Positions 35,392 to 49,104 of a stretch of DNA of 64,000 nucleotides are shown here, in pieces. Origin of the DNA: Comamonas suwonensis (GTDB taxonomy: Bacteria; Pseudomonadota; Gammaproteobacteria; Burkholderiales; Burkholderiaceae_C); NCBI RefSeq assembly GCF_012844455.2, contig NZ_JABBCQ020000020.1, forward strand, positions 1 to 64,000. Direction: 5' to 3'. The notes below the pieces were generated by a model, which made no database searches, was not told where the DNA came from, and saw only the letters and a list, made by a program, of their open reading frames with translations. The stretch's first letter is position 1. Every line of letters begins with the position of its first letter. A program made the position numbers and the translations under genes.

Positions 35392-36570
35392 ATGAACACT
35401 CTGGCTTCTTATGCCTGCAATCCCTTGCATAGCAAGGCGCGTCGTTTTGCTGAACCGGTGGCGCCCACGCGCAGTGACTTTCAGCGCGATCGGGATCGTA
35501 TTGTTCACTCCTCGGCCTTCAGGCGGCTGGTCTACAAGACACAGGTCTTTGTCAATCATGAGGGTGATCTGTTTCGTACGCGGCTTACGCATTCGCTGGA
35601 AGTTGCTCAGCTGGGACGCTCCATTGCGCGTGCGCTGCAGCTCGATGAAGACCTGGTCGAGGCGATTTGTCTGGCACATGACTTGGGGCACACGCCGTTT
35701 GGCCATGCGGGCCAGGATGCGCTCAATGAATGCATGAGACCTCATGGCGGCTTTGAGCACAACTTGCAAAGCCTGCGTGTGGTGGACAGACTGGAAGAAC
35801 GCTACCCCGCCTTTGACGGCCTCAACCTGACTTTTGAAACACGCGAGGGCATTCTCAAGCATTGTTCGCGCAGCAACGCCGAACTATTGAATGCGCGTGA
35901 GCCCGGTGGAGTGGCGCAGCGATTTATTGACGGCACCCAGCCTTCGCTGGAGGCGCAGTTGTGCAATCTGGCTGACGCCATTGCCTATAACGCCCACGAT
36001 GTGGATGATGGGGTTCGATCGGGCTTGATCACCATGGCTCAGCTGCGGGATGCCGTGCCTTTGTTTGAACGTTATTACGAGGCGACTTTGGCGGACTGGC
36101 CCCAATTGGCTGTGCCAGATGCCCAGCGCAAGCTGCTGTACGAAAGTATTCGCCGCATGCTGAGTGAGCAGGTCTATGACGTCATCAACAGCTCGCGTGC
36201 ACGGCTGGAGTCAGCAAAGGTGGATTCAGTGCAGGATGTGCGTTTGCATGGGCAGGTACTCATCGTGTTTAGCGATGAAATGAAGGCTGAGTCTCAAAGA
36301 CTCAAGCAATTCCTGTTCAAGCAGCTCTACCGCCATCCACAGGTCATGCAGACCATGGATGGTGCACAGCAAGTAGTGCGCGAGTTATTTACGGCCTATA
36401 TGGTGGAGCCGGAGCGCATGAAACCCCGTTTTGTGCAGCGGGTGCGGGAGGCTAGCACCCTGAATGATCGAGCACGCGTGGTGGCGGACTTTATTGCGGG
36501 CATGACAGATCGCTATGCGGCACGTGAACATGAGCAGATTACGGGACTGAGCTTGCTGGGTGTGCCTTGA
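35392..36570 (+). CDS. dgt: Deoxyguanosinetriphosphate triphosphohydrolase-like protein
   Basis: HD-domain dNTPase that splits dGTP or other dNTPs to the nucleoside and triphosphate. 392 residues, the length of the short Dgt-like subfamily. 'DRDRIVHSSAFRRLVYKTQ' is the N-terminal signature. Metal ligands are in 'RTRLTHSLEVAQLGR' (His), 'ICLAHDLGHTPFGHAG' (the HD pair) and 'IAYNAHDVDDG' (Asp). Its position after aroB is a conserved neighbourhood. Short spacer (102 bases), so possibly co-transcribed. Confidence 0.95.
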   Translation: MNTLASYACNPLHSKARRFAEPVAPTRSDFQRDRDRIVHSSAFRRLVYKTQVFVNHEGDLFRTRLTHSLEVAQLGRSIARALQLDEDLVEAICLAHDLGHTPFGHAGQDALNECMRPHGGFEHNLQSLRVVDRLEERYPAFDGLNLTFETREGILKHCSRSNAELLNAREPGGVAQRFIDGTQPSLEAQLCNLADAIAYNAHDVDDGVRSGLITMAQLRDAVPLFERYYEATLADWPQLAVPDAQRKLLYESIRRMLSEQVYDVINSSRARLESAKVDSVQDVRLHGQVLIVFSDEMKAESQRLKQFLFKQLYRHPQVMQTMDGAQQVVRELFTAYMVEPERMKPRFVQRVREASTLNDRARVVADFIAGMTDRYAAREHEQITGLSLLGVP

Positions 36571-36698
36571 TAAAAGCCGCAGGAGCTTGACGGTTGCCGG
36601 GTTTGCTGGCCATGTCATGCAGCGTTAAAGAGGGCTCGTTAAAATATGGGCGCTGTGTATCTAGAGCCGGAATTTTTCCCGCCCAGTGCGCAATCTTT

Positions 36699-36714
36699 GG
36701 GGGCGATTGCCCCC
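36699..36714 (+). promoter_or_regulatory. GC hairpin before the DUF1415 gene
   Basis: GGGGGC-GATT-GCCCCC, then GTTTGCATTTT, ending 24 bases before the start codon. It could be an attenuator or a 5' stabilising stem. A TAAAAT box lies about 50 bases upstream. Confidence 0.4.
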
Positions 36715-36738
36715 GTTTGCATTTTGGAGGGCCTTGTC

Positions 36739-37356
36739 ATGACCGAAACCTCAACCATCGCCGAGCAGGGCTTTCCGCCGGATCTCGTCATTGAAGACAC
36801 TGTGCGCTGGCTGGAAAAGGCTGTGATTGGTCTCAATCTCTGCCCCTTTGCCAAGGGCGTCCATGTCAAGGGCCAGATTCATTACGTGGTCAGTGAGGCC
36901 ATGGATGCCGAAGCAGTTGCCGAAGACTTGCACCGCGAGCTGGAAGCGCTGGCCGAAGCCAACGCAGAAAAGCGCGACACCACCTTGCTGATCCTGCCCC
37001 ATGCGCTGCAGGATTTTCTGGATTTCAACGATTTCCTCGAAGTGGCAGACGCCATGGTCGAAGAGCTGGATCTGGGCGGCATTCTTCAGGTCGCCTCGTT
37101 CCACCCTCAGTTCCAGTTTGAGGGAACAGATGTGGATGACGTGACCAACTGCACCAATCGTGGACCCTATCCCATCCTGCACCTGTTGCGTGAAGACAGC
37201 ATCGACAAAGCCGTAGAAGTGTTTCCCGAAGCCGAATCGATTTACGAGCGCAATATGGAAACGCTGGAAAAAATCGGTATTGAAGGCTGGCTGGATCTGG
37301 ATGTGGGCGCGCGTTGCCCAGTTACAGGCCATGGCTCAGCAAAGGCAGAAAAGTAA
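36739..37356 (+). CDS. DUF1415 family protein
   Basis: 205 residues from 'MTETSTIAEQGFPPDLVIED', chosen for its GGAGG ribosome site over the longer upstream frame. The conserved family blocks are visible: 'WLEKAVIGLNLCPFAKG' (with an invariant Cys), 'LLILPHALQDFLDFNDFL', 'LQVASFHPQFQFEGT' and 'TNCTNRGPYPILHLLRE'. The conserved Cys, His and Arg residues suggest an enzyme, but no reaction is known to me. It ends by sharing one base with the methyltransferase gene (TAATG). Confidence 0.85.
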   Translation: MTETSTIAEQGFPPDLVIEDTVRWLEKAVIGLNLCPFAKGVHVKGQIHYVVSEAMDAEAVAEDLHRELEALAEANAEKRDTTLLILPHALQDFLDFNDFLEVADAMVEELDLGGILQVASFHPQFQFEGTDVDDVTNCTNRGPYPILHLLREDSIDKAVEVFPEAESIYERNMETLEKIGIEGWLDLDVGARCPVTGHGSAKAEK

Positions 37357-38264
37357 TGGCAAAAGCGGATAAAAAGCAGGCGACTCAGAAGCCTGCGGGC
37401 ACTGGCGTGCAAGATATTGCCACCCAATTAGGGCTCAAACCCGGTCAGAGTATTGATCTGCTCAAAGCGCTGCATATTCTGACCCGTGAGGGAAAGCTCA
37501 ATCAGGATTCGCGTCGCAAGCTCAAGCAGGTCTATCACCTCTATCAGTTCATCGAACCCTTGCTGAATGAATTGTCCAAGGATGGTCATGCCGTGACTCT
37601 GGCTGACCATGGTGCAGGCAAGTCCTATCTGGGTTTTATCCTTTACGACCTGTATTTCAAGGCCTTGGGCCAAGGCAAGATTTACGGCATTGAGACGCGT
37701 GCGCCGCTGGTGGAAGCTTCGCAGAAGCTGGCTGCCGATCTGGCTTTTGATCGCATGGAGTTCCTCAATATGTCAGTGGCAGAATCCACGCATGTGGACT
37801 TTATGCCCTCGCAGTTTGATGTGGTCACGGCTTTGCATGCCTGTGATACGGCCACCGATGACGCCATTGCCTTTGGACTGGAGAAAAAGGCCAAGGCCAT
37901 GGTGCTGGTGCCCTGCTGTCAAGCCGAAGTCGCCGCCTGCCTGCGCCAGACCAAGGCAATGAGCCTGTCACGCACTCCGTTGGCAGAACTATGGCGTCAC
38001 CCTATTCATACGCGAGAGATGGGAAGCCAGATCACCAATGTGCTGCGCTGCCTGTACCTCGAAGCCTGTGGCTATCAGGTGACGGTGACAGAGCTGGTAG
38101 GCTGGGAGCACAGCATGAAGAACGAGCTGATCGTGGCGCGTTACACAGGGCAGAAAAAGCGGAATTCGGCCCAGCGCTTGCGTCAGTTGCTGGCCGAGTT
38201 TGGCTTGGCCAGCTTGGAGGGCGTGCGCTACCCCCATTTTCCGAAGGAAGAATTGGCAGCGTAA
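37356..38264 (+). CDS. SAM-dependent methyltransferase domain protein
   Basis: 302 residues from 'MAKADKKQATQKPAGTGVQD'. The N-terminal third is a helical segment ('LLKALHILTREGKLNQDSRR'), followed by a Rossmann methyltransferase core. Motif I is 'TLADHGAGKSYLGFILYD', motif II 'IYGIETRAPLVEASQKLA', an acidic motif 'FDVVTALHACDTATDDAI' and motif IV 'AMVLVPCCQAEVAACL'. 'VPCCQAE' is typical of a methyltransferase group related to the eukaryotic GSTCD C-terminal domain; the substrate is unknown. Overlaps the DUF1415 gene by one base. Confidence 0.82.
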   Translation: MAKADKKQATQKPAGTGVQDIATQLGLKPGQSIDLLKALHILTREGKLNQDSRRKLKQVYHLYQFIEPLLNELSKDGHAVTLADHGAGKSYLGFILYDLYFKALGQGKIYGIETRAPLVEASQKLAADLAFDRMEFLNMSVAESTHVDFMPSQFDVVTALHACDTATDDAIAFGLEKKAKAMVLVPCCQAEVAACLRQTKAMSLSRTPLAELWRHPIHTREMGSQITNVLRCLYLEACGYQVTVTELVGWEHSMKNELIVARYTGQKKRNSAQRLRQLLAEFGLASLEGVRYPHFPKEELAA

Positions 38265-38295
38265 AAGCAGCAGGCTGCTGGCAGCCTTTGCTTTT
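38263..38295. terminator. Bidirectional terminator between the methyltransferase gene and pgi
   Basis: AAAAGC-agc-AGGCTG, loop CTGG, CAGCCT-tt-GCTTTT: two stacked stems with a small internal loop. It begins at the methyltransferase stop and overlaps the first two bases of the pgi stop. Confidence 0.7.
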
Positions 38296-39901
38296 ATTGA
38301 GTGCTTTGCATCAAACGTGCCATCAACGCTTGTGTTGAAGAATCGACGCCATTCCAGTCACTGCTGCTTTGGCGGGTCTGAAGTTGCTTGGCAAGCTGCT
38401 TGCCAAGTTCTACGCCCCACTGGTCGAAGCTGTTGATATTCCAGATGGCACCGGAGACAAAAATCCGGTGCTCATACAGGGCGATCAGTGCGCCTAGCGA
38501 GGCTGGATCCAGTCTCTCCAGTAGCAAAAAGCTGCTGGGGCGATTACCAGGGCAATCCTTTTCCAGCCCATCTCCTGCGCGCCCAACCATCAATGCTTGA
38601 GCTTGTGCGATGGCATTGATCACCAGGCTCTGATGGTGCTCGCCGAGATACTTGCCCCCATCGCGCAGGGCAATGAATTCGACGGGAATCACATCCTGTC
38701 CTTGGTGCAGCATTTGAAAGAATGCGTGCTGGCCGTTGGTGCCGGGCTCACCCCATATAACGGGGGCGGTCGGCACCGAAAGTGGCACGCCATCCTTGGT
38801 CACGCTCTTGCCATTGCTTTCCATCTCCAGTTGCTGAAGATATGCGGTCAAGCGGCGCAAGCCATGGCTGTAAGGGGCGATGCAGCGGCTGGAGAATTGG
38901 CAGAAATCACGGTACCAGACATCCAGAAGACCCAGGTGGACTGGAAGATTTTTCTCTAATGGTGATGTAAAAAAGTGAGCATCCATCGCATGCGCACCGG
39001 CGAGCATGGTGCGAAATTGCATTGAACCAATGGCAATGGCAATGGGTAAACCAATGGCTGACCATAGTGAGAAACGGCCACCGACCCAGTCCCAGAAGCC
39101 CAGAGTGCGCTGAATGCCGAATTCTGCGGCAGCTTGCTGGTTGGTCGTCAGCGCGACAAAGTGCTGGTTAATCGAGCAGGGGGCTTGCGGATCGACGCTA
39201 CCGCCGTGTTCCAGAAACCATTGACGGGCCGAGCGTGCATTGAGCATGGTCTCGGCGGTCGTGAATGATTTGGAGGCGATGAGAAATAGCGTACTTTCCG
39301 GTTTGACCCGGCGCAGCACATGTCCAAGCTCATGACCATCGACGTTGGAGACAAAGTGGAAGTTTTTACCTGTGTCTATCCAGTCTTCTAGTGCATTGAC
39401 CACGACCTCAGGACCCAAGTGAGAGCCGCCGATGCCGATATTGACGATGTCGGTAATCTGCTTATCGTTTCTAACCTGATCGGCCAGAGCGAGCATTTGA
39501 TCAAGAGTGCCATGCACTTCATGCAAAGCGGTATGTATTTCAGTGGACCAAGCTTGAACCGTTGGCGCATTCGCGATTTCGTCCCGGTTCGCAGGTGTTC
39601 TCAGCAGCCAGTGCATGACGCTGCGCTGTTCCGTCGAGTTGATGGCATCGCCTGCCAGCATGGCATTGCGCTTGGCCACAAGCTGGCTTTCTTGCGCCAG
39701 CTGCAGCAGCAGAGCTTGTGTGTCTGTATTGAGCAGATTTTTGGACAAATCTGCGAATACATGGGGTGCCTGCAAGCTGAGTGATGCAAGACGTTGTGGG
39801 TCCTGTGCAAATGCCTGGCACAAATCCAGTTGCTGGATTTGTGCTTCGTAATGCGTTTGCAAAGCCTGCCAGGCAGGCAATTCGTGACAGAGAGGTGTCA
39901 A
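38294..39901 (-). CDS. pgi: Glucose-6-phosphate isomerase
   Basis: Interconverts glucose 6-phosphate and fructose 6-phosphate in the cytosol. 535 residues. The start appears to be TTG at 39901 ('MTPLCHELPAWQALQTHYEA'), with TGGGA upstream; no ATG is available nearby. Signature segments: 'DIVNIGIGGSHLGPEVVVNA', 'FVSNVDGHELGHVLRRV', the catalytic Glu region 'VIWGEPGTNGQHAFFQMLHQ' and Lys near 'INSFDQWGVELGKQLAKQL'. It lies 16 bases after tal, so tal-pgi form an operon, which in this lineage should serve the pentose phosphate and gluconeogenic routes. Confidence 0.97.
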   Translation of the reverse strand: MTPLCHELPAWQALQTHYEAQIQQLDLCQAFAQDPQRLASLSLQAPHVFADLSKNLLNTDTQALLLQLAQESQLVAKRNAMLAGDAINSTEQRSVMHWLLRTPANRDEIANAPTVQAWSTEIHTALHEVHGTLDQMLALADQVRNDKQITDIVNIGIGGSHLGPEVVVNALEDWIDTGKNFHFVSNVDGHELGHVLRRVKPESTLFLIASKSFTTAETMLNARSARQWFLEHGGSVDPQAPCSINQHFVALTTNQQAAAEFGIQRTLGFWDWVGGRFSLWSAIGLPIAIAIGSMQFRTMLAGAHAMDAHFFTSPLEKNLPVHLGLLDVWYRDFCQFSSRCIAPYSHGLRRLTAYLQQLEMESNGKSVTKDGVPLSVPTAPVIWGEPGTNGQHAFFQMLHQGQDVIPVEFIALRDGGKYLGEHHQSLVINAIAQAQALMVGRAGDGLEKDCPGNRPSSFLLLERLDPASLGALIALYEHRIFVSGAIWNINSFDQWGVELGKQLAKQLQTRQSSSDWNGVDSSTQALMARLMQSTQ

Positions 39902-39917
39902 AAGAAATCCCAGTAAA

Positions 39918-40877
39918 TCATGCAGCGGCGGCTTGCTGCATCAATGCTTCCAGCTTCAGAGTGTCAGCGGTAAAGGCGCGAATGCCTTCGGCCAGTTTCT
40001 CGGTGGCCATCGCATCTTCATTCAGAGCGAAACGGAAAGAAGCCTCGTCCAGCAGCAATCTTTCCAGATTTTGAGTCTTGGCTGAGTCGGCATCCATGGC
40101 GCGAGTCAAAGTGGAGCCGTCCTGTGCTGACAGTTGTGCCAGTAGTTCAGGTGCAATGGTAAGCAGGTCGCATCCTGCCAAAGCCAGAATTTGCCCGGTG
40201 TTACGAAAGCTTGCACCCATGACTTCGGTCGCAATGTCGAAGTGCTTGTAGTAGTTGTAGATCTGGCGCACGGAGCTGACGCCGGGGTCGTTGGCCCCCG
40301 CCATTGCTGCTTCATCCCATTGAGCGCCAGCCTGTTTTTTGTACCAGTCGTAGATGCGGCCCACGAACGGCGAAATCAGCTGGACCTTGGCTTGACCGCA
40401 GGCAACGGCCTGACAGAATGAGAACAGCAGCGTCAGATTGGTATGAATGCCGCGCTGCTCCAGAATGCGTGCCGCTTCAATGCCCTCCCAGGTGGCAGCA
40501 ATCTTGATGAGCACGCGATCAGTATGAATGCCGGCGGCCTGATAAAGCTCAATGAGCCGCTCGGCACGGGTGACGGTGGCGACGGTATTGAAGGACAGGC
40601 GAGCATCGACTTCTGTGGAGACGCGGCCGGGGATCGTGTTCAGAATCTCGCAGCCGAAGCGGACCAGGATGCGATCCATGATCTCATCCTGTGTTCTGTC
40701 CTTGAATTGAGCAACCGTGGCACGCATCAATGGCGCATATTCGGGCTTTTGAACGGCTTTGAGAATCAGGGATGGATTCGTGGTCGCATCACGCGGCTGA
40801 AACTGCGCCAGCTGATGAAAATCACCGGTGTCCGCGACCACGGTTGTGAACTGCTTGAGCGCCTCCAACTGATTCAT
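39918..40877 (-). CDS. tal: Transaldolase
   Basis: Moves a three-carbon dihydroxyacetone unit between sugar phosphates in the non-oxidative pentose phosphate pathway. 319 residues from '[20 protein letters not shown]', chosen because AAAGGA precedes it; the frame is open far upstream. Schiff-base Lys in '[20 protein letters not shown]', Asp in '[17 protein letters not shown]', and '[18 protein letters not shown]' are family hallmarks. A candidate HexR site lies 18 bases upstream of the start. Confidence 0.97.
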   Translation of the reverse strand: MNQLEALKQFTTVVADTGDFHQLAQFQPRDATTNPSLILKAVQKPEYAPLMRATVAQFKDRTQDEIMDRILVRFGCEILNTIPGRVSTEVDARLSFNTVATVTRAERLIELYQAAGIHTDRVLIKIAATWEGIEAARILEQRGIHTNLTLLFSFCQAVACGQAKVQLISPFVGRIYDWYKKQAGAQWDEAAMAGANDPGVSSVRQIYNYYKHFDIATEVMGASFRNTGQILALAGCDLLTIAPELLAQLSAQDGSTLTRAMDADSAKTQNLERLLLDEASFRFALNEDAMATEKLAEGIRAFTADTLKLEALMQQAAAA

Positions 40878-40894
40878 GACCATCCTTTGATGTT

Positions 40895-40912
40895 TTGTAA
40901 ACGAATTAACAA
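40895..40912. promoter_or_regulatory. Imperfect palindrome upstream of tal, candidate HexR site
   Basis: TTGTAAACGAATTAACAA, with outer TTGT/ACAA arms and inner AA/TT pairs, resembles the TTGTAATnnAATTACAA form described for HexR. It lies between tal and the divergent hexR-like gene, close to the tal start. Confidence 0.45.
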
Positions 40913-41126
40913 GTGTAGAGCGTGAAACCTGTGTGAAGAATGATGTGGGCCGTTCATATGGAATTCGCAGACCCAAGGCAAACCCTGTAGAAACAAGAAT
41001 GATTTTCTGCATTTATTTGCGGAAACAGCCAAGTTTCGCCGCCATTTTCTGGGTGATGCGTCGCTTCGGTCTTATGCTTTGTCGTTCTGGTGTTTACTAA
41101 CGGTTTTTGCCTTATCTGCTGCCAAT

Positions 41127-41975
41127 ATGCTTGATCGCATTACCGCCTCCCTTCCGTCTCTGGCACCTGCAGAGCAGCGTGTTGCACGCTTGGTATTGGC
41201 TGATCCCAGGGCGTTTGCGCATCTGCCGGTGCGTGAGCTGGCTTTGCGCTCGCATGTCAGCAAGCCCACGGTGGTGCGTTTTTGCCGCAGCATGGGATAT
41301 GACGGACTGGCCGATTTCAAACTCAAACTGGCCGGTAGCGTCAGCGAAGGTGTACCGTTTATTCACCGCAGTGTGGATAGCGACGATAAAACCAGCGACG
41401 TCATGGTCAAAGTGGTGGATAACGCCGTCGCAGCCTTTTTGCAATATCGCAATGCAGCCAGTACCGCAGCGATAGAGCAGGCAGCGCAGGCCATTGCGGC
41501 GACCTGGCAGACGGGTAAACGCATTGAGTTTTATGGCGCGGGTAATTCAGGCATTGTGGCGCTGGATGCTCAGCACAAGTTTTTTCGCTTGGGTGTCACC
41601 AGTCTTGCGACAAGCGACGGCCATATGCAGGTGATGAGTGCGACCTTGCTGGGGCCGGGTGATTGCGTGGTGATTATTTCCAACTCCGGCCGTACGCGAG
41701 ATTTGATGGATGCCGCTGATATTGCGCGTAAAAACGGTGCGACTACGATTGCCATTACTGCCAGTGGCTCCCCGCTGGCATCGGCCTGCCAAGTCCATCT
41801 GGCGGCAGACCACCCCGAGGGCTATGACCGCTATAGCCCCATGGTGTCGCGCCTGCTGCACTTGCTCATCATTGACGTGCTGGCCACCTGCGTAGCTTTG
41901 CGCATTGGTCCAGCGCTGCAGCCAGCGCTGGAGCAGATGAAAAACAACCTCAGAGCTAAGCGTTACACCGGGTAA
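41127..41975 (+). CDS. hexR: RpiR family transcriptional regulator, HexR-like
   Basis: 282 residues. An N-terminal HTH domain ('MLDRITASLPSLAPAEQRVA' and 'SHVSKPTVVRFCRSMGYD') is joined to a C-terminal SIS sugar-phosphate-binding domain ('IEFYGAGNSGIVALDAQ', 'DCVVIISNSGRTRDLMD'). The divergent position next to tal-pgi and the overall similarity fit HexR, the repressor that senses 2-keto-3-deoxy-6-phosphogluconate and controls central carbon genes in beta- and gammaproteobacteria. The effector is inferred. No strong ribosome site; a TTG at 41079 is an alternative start. Confidence 0.85.
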   Translation: MLDRITASLPSLAPAEQRVARLVLADPRAFAHLPVRELALRSHVSKPTVVRFCRSMGYDGLADFKLKLAGSVSEGVPFIHRSVDSDDKTSDVMVKVVDNAVAAFLQYRNAASTAAIEQAAQAIAATWQTGKRIEFYGAGNSGIVALDAQHKFFRLGVTSLATSDGHMQVMSATLLGPGDCVVIISNSGRTRDLMDAADIARKNGATTIAITASGSPLASACQVHLAADHPEGYDRYSPMVSRLLHLLIIDVLATCVALRIGPALQPALEQMKNNLRAKRYTG

Positions 41976-42007
41976 TAGCTCTTCAATTAATAGCGCTACC
42001 TCCTTCG

Positions 42008-43216
42008 CTATACCTTCTCGATGATCAGCGCGATTCCCTGGCCTACGCCTATGCACATGGTGCAGAGCGCATAGCGCCCACCCAGCGTGTGCAGCTGATT
42101 GGTGGCAGTGGTGACCAGTCTGCCACCTGATGCTCCCAGAGGGTGGCCCAGCGCAATCGCACCCCCCCACTGATTGACGCGGCAGTCGTCATCCTTAAGC
42201 CCCAGATCGCGCAGTACCGCCAACCCTTGGGCTGCGAATGCTTCGTTGAGTTCGATGATGTCCATCTGCTTCAGCTTCAGCCCAGTCATCTCCAGCACCT
42301 TGCGTGTGGCGGGAGTAGGGCCCATGCCCATAATACGCGGGGCGATCCCGGCAACAGCCATGCCAATGATCCGGGCCTTGGGTGTCAGGCCGTATTGCAA
42401 GGCGGCTTCTTCATTGGCCAGAAGAAGTGCGCAACTGCCATCGTTGACGCCTGATGCATTACCTGCAGTGACTGATCCATTAGGGTGAACCACGCCTTTG
42501 AGTTGGCTCAGCGCCTCAAGCGTTGTTGCGCGCGGGTGCTCATCCTGACTCACGACAATGGCATCGCCCTTTTTCTGAAGGATATGCACAGGCACGATTT
42601 CTTTAGCCAAGTAGCCTGCAGCAATGGCTACAGCTGCTTTTTGCTGGCTGGCGTGCGCCATGCGGTCCTGGGCTTCGCGCTCGATATGGAACTCCATCGC
42701 CACGTTTTCAGCCGTTTCGGGCATGGAGTCCACGCCATACAAGGCCTTCATCTGCTTGTTGATGAAGCGCCAGCCAATCGTGGTGTCATAGATGGCGTTG
42801 ATGCGTGCAAAGGCGGAGTCTGCCTTGGGCATGACGAATGGCGCGCGGCTCATGCTTTCCACACCGCCGGCAATTATCAACCGTGCTTCTCCTGATTTGA
42901 TAGCGCGTGCCGCCGTGCCTACGGCGTCTAGTCCTGATCCACAGAGTCGGTTAATTGTGGTGCCGGGTACATCCACGGGCAGGCCTGCCAGCAGCGATGC
43001 CATATGGGCCACATTGCGGTTGTCTTCGCCGGCCTGGTTGGCACAGCCATAGATCACGTCGGTCACGGCTTTCCAGTCCACACCGGGGTTGCGCTCCATG
43101 AGCGCCTTGATGGGAATGGCGGCCAAGTCATCCGTACGTATGGATGACAGTGCGCCTCCATAGCGGCCAATAGGGGTGCGAATGGCGTCGCAGATAAAAG
43201 CGTGTGGCTGACTCAT
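42008..43216 (-). CDS. pcaF: 3-oxoadipyl-CoA thiolase
   Basis: 402-residue thiolase that splits 3-oxoadipyl-CoA into succinyl-CoA and acetyl-CoA, the last step of the beta-ketoadipate route. Catalytic Cys in 'INRLCGSGLDAVGTAARA', His in 'ALGHPLGASGGRLV', second Cys in 'LCTMCIGVGQGIALI'. 'YGCANQAGEDNRNVAHMA' is characteristic of the PcaF/PaaJ subgroup rather than general acetoacetyl-CoA thiolases. No other aromatic catabolism gene is in the window, so it is an isolated copy. It could serve phenylacetate or protocatechuate breakdown, or be a broad-range thiolase. Confidence 0.85.
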   Translation of the reverse strand: MSQPHAFICDAIRTPIGRYGGALSSIRTDDLAAIPIKALMERNPGVDWKAVTDVIYGCANQAGEDNRNVAHMASLLAGLPVDVPGTTINRLCGSGLDAVGTAARAIKSGEARLIIAGGVESMSRAPFVMPKADSAFARINAIYDTTIGWRFINKQMKALYGVDSMPETAENVAMEFHIEREAQDRMAHASQQKAAVAIAAGYLAKEIVPVHILQKKGDAIVVSQDEHPRATTLEALSQLKGVVHPNGSVTAGNASGVNDGSCALLLANEEAALQYGLTPKARIIGMAVAGIAPRIMGMGPTPATRKVLEMTGLKLKQMDIIELNEAFAAQGLAVLRDLGLKDDDCRVNQWGGAIALGHPLGASGGRLVTTATNQLHTLGGRYALCTMCIGVGQGIALIIEKV

Positions 43217-43392
43217 CCCATGTCTCCAATACTCTGATTTGACTGACGTAGCTTGTCCGCATCAGTCTAGGCAAGTCATGCCTGCTTTGCCTACACCTCT
43301 GTGACATTGATGATTTCGGGGGCTTGTGATGATTGCTGTGAGCGCATTGCCACGCTGCGCCAGATAATTGCTCGGTACTACAGTTCATCACC

Positions 43393-44106
43393 ATGGCCCG
43401 TCTTCCCCGTCTAACGCTGGCAAACATGCCGCACCACATCATTCAGCGCGGCAATAACAGCGGCGAGATTTTTGTGGATGCGCAGGATCGACTTGCCATG
43501 CTGGACCTGATGCGCGAGATGGCGCGGCGTTTTGATGTCGATGTGCATGCCTATGTGCTCATGCCCAATCACTTTCACCTGCTGCTGACGCCTAAAACAG
43601 AGCAGGGCGTCCCCCAGTTCATGCAGGCGCTGGGGCGCAGCTATGTGCGCTACTTCAATAATCGGCATGGGCGCACCGGCACCTTGTGGGAAGGGCGTTA
43701 CCGCGGCACCTTGCTGCAGGCTGAGCAATGGTTGCTGCCCACGATGGTGTCCATGGATTTGAACCCCGTGCGCGCGGGGCTGGTGCATCGGGCGCTGGAC
43801 TGGCCCTGGTCCAGCTATGCGCATAGCGCTGGCATTCAGCACGATGGTCTCATCAGCCCGCACGCGCTTTTCTGGGCTCTGGGTAACACGCCGTTTGCGC
43901 GCGATGCTGCGTATGTCAAAGCGGTGGAAGCCGGGCTTGATCGAGACACCCAGGAGCAGATCAGCCACGCTGCCTTGCGCGGATGGGCCCTGGGTGATCC
44001 TGAATTTATTAAAAATTTGCAACACCAAACCGAACGCCGGGTCATGCGACAGAAGGCCGGTAGGCCAACTGCACGCACAGCTTTGGTGCGCGAGAGCCAA
44101 GGATAA
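43393..44106 (+). mobile_element. REP-associated tyrosine transposase (RAYT, Y1 HUH family)
   Basis: 237-residue single-strand DNA transposase of the IS200-like HUH superfamily, domesticated RAYT branch. The N-terminal 'RLTLANMPHHIIQRGNN' and the HUH motif in 'VLMPNHFHLLLTP' are followed by the catalytic tyrosine region 'RSYVRYFNNRHGRTGTLWEG', 'VSMDLNPVRAGLV' and 'DWPWSSYAH'. The basic C-terminus ('ERRVMRQKAGRPTARTALVR') probably binds DNA. RAYTs mobilise or maintain REP palindromes. The frame is intact. The 3' flank is unusually AT-rich and holds a GGGATCTGACCC palindrome at 44191, the kind of motif that accompanies these genes. Confidence 0.9.
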
Positions 44107-44190
44107 ATTTCTACCTCTTTGTTTTTATTGAATAACTGGGTTTGATTTAAATATGTCCCTAATTAAATCCAAAGAAAAAAAGTATGGAAT

Positions 44191-44213
44191 TAATTGGGAT
44201 CTGACCCTAATTA
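44191..44213. repeat. REP-like palindrome at the 3' side of the RAYT gene
   Basis: TAATTGGGATCTGACCCTAA plus TTA: arms TAATT-GGG and CCC-TAATTA, one mismatch and one G/T pair. A partial copy, GTCCCTAATTAAATCC, lies just before at 44155-44170. Both are in the AT-rich gap between RAYT and gltB. Confidence 0.55.
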
Positions 44214-44284
44214 AAATTTATTGCATAACTCTATGCCTTGTCGTAATCTTGCATTCCCCGCGATTGATATAAGAGGATTCCCCC

Positions 44285-49033
<4,749 letters not shown>

Positions 49034-49104
49034 CAAGGCCTGAAGCGGTGGTGGCCAGCTGCCACCGCACTGCAAGCGAACACAGATTTCAAGGAATACA
49101 GATC

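Noticed and set aside
43217-43392. Possible attachment site or second transposon end before the RAYT gene
   Set aside because: No inverted or direct repeat matching the 3' side was found by eye.
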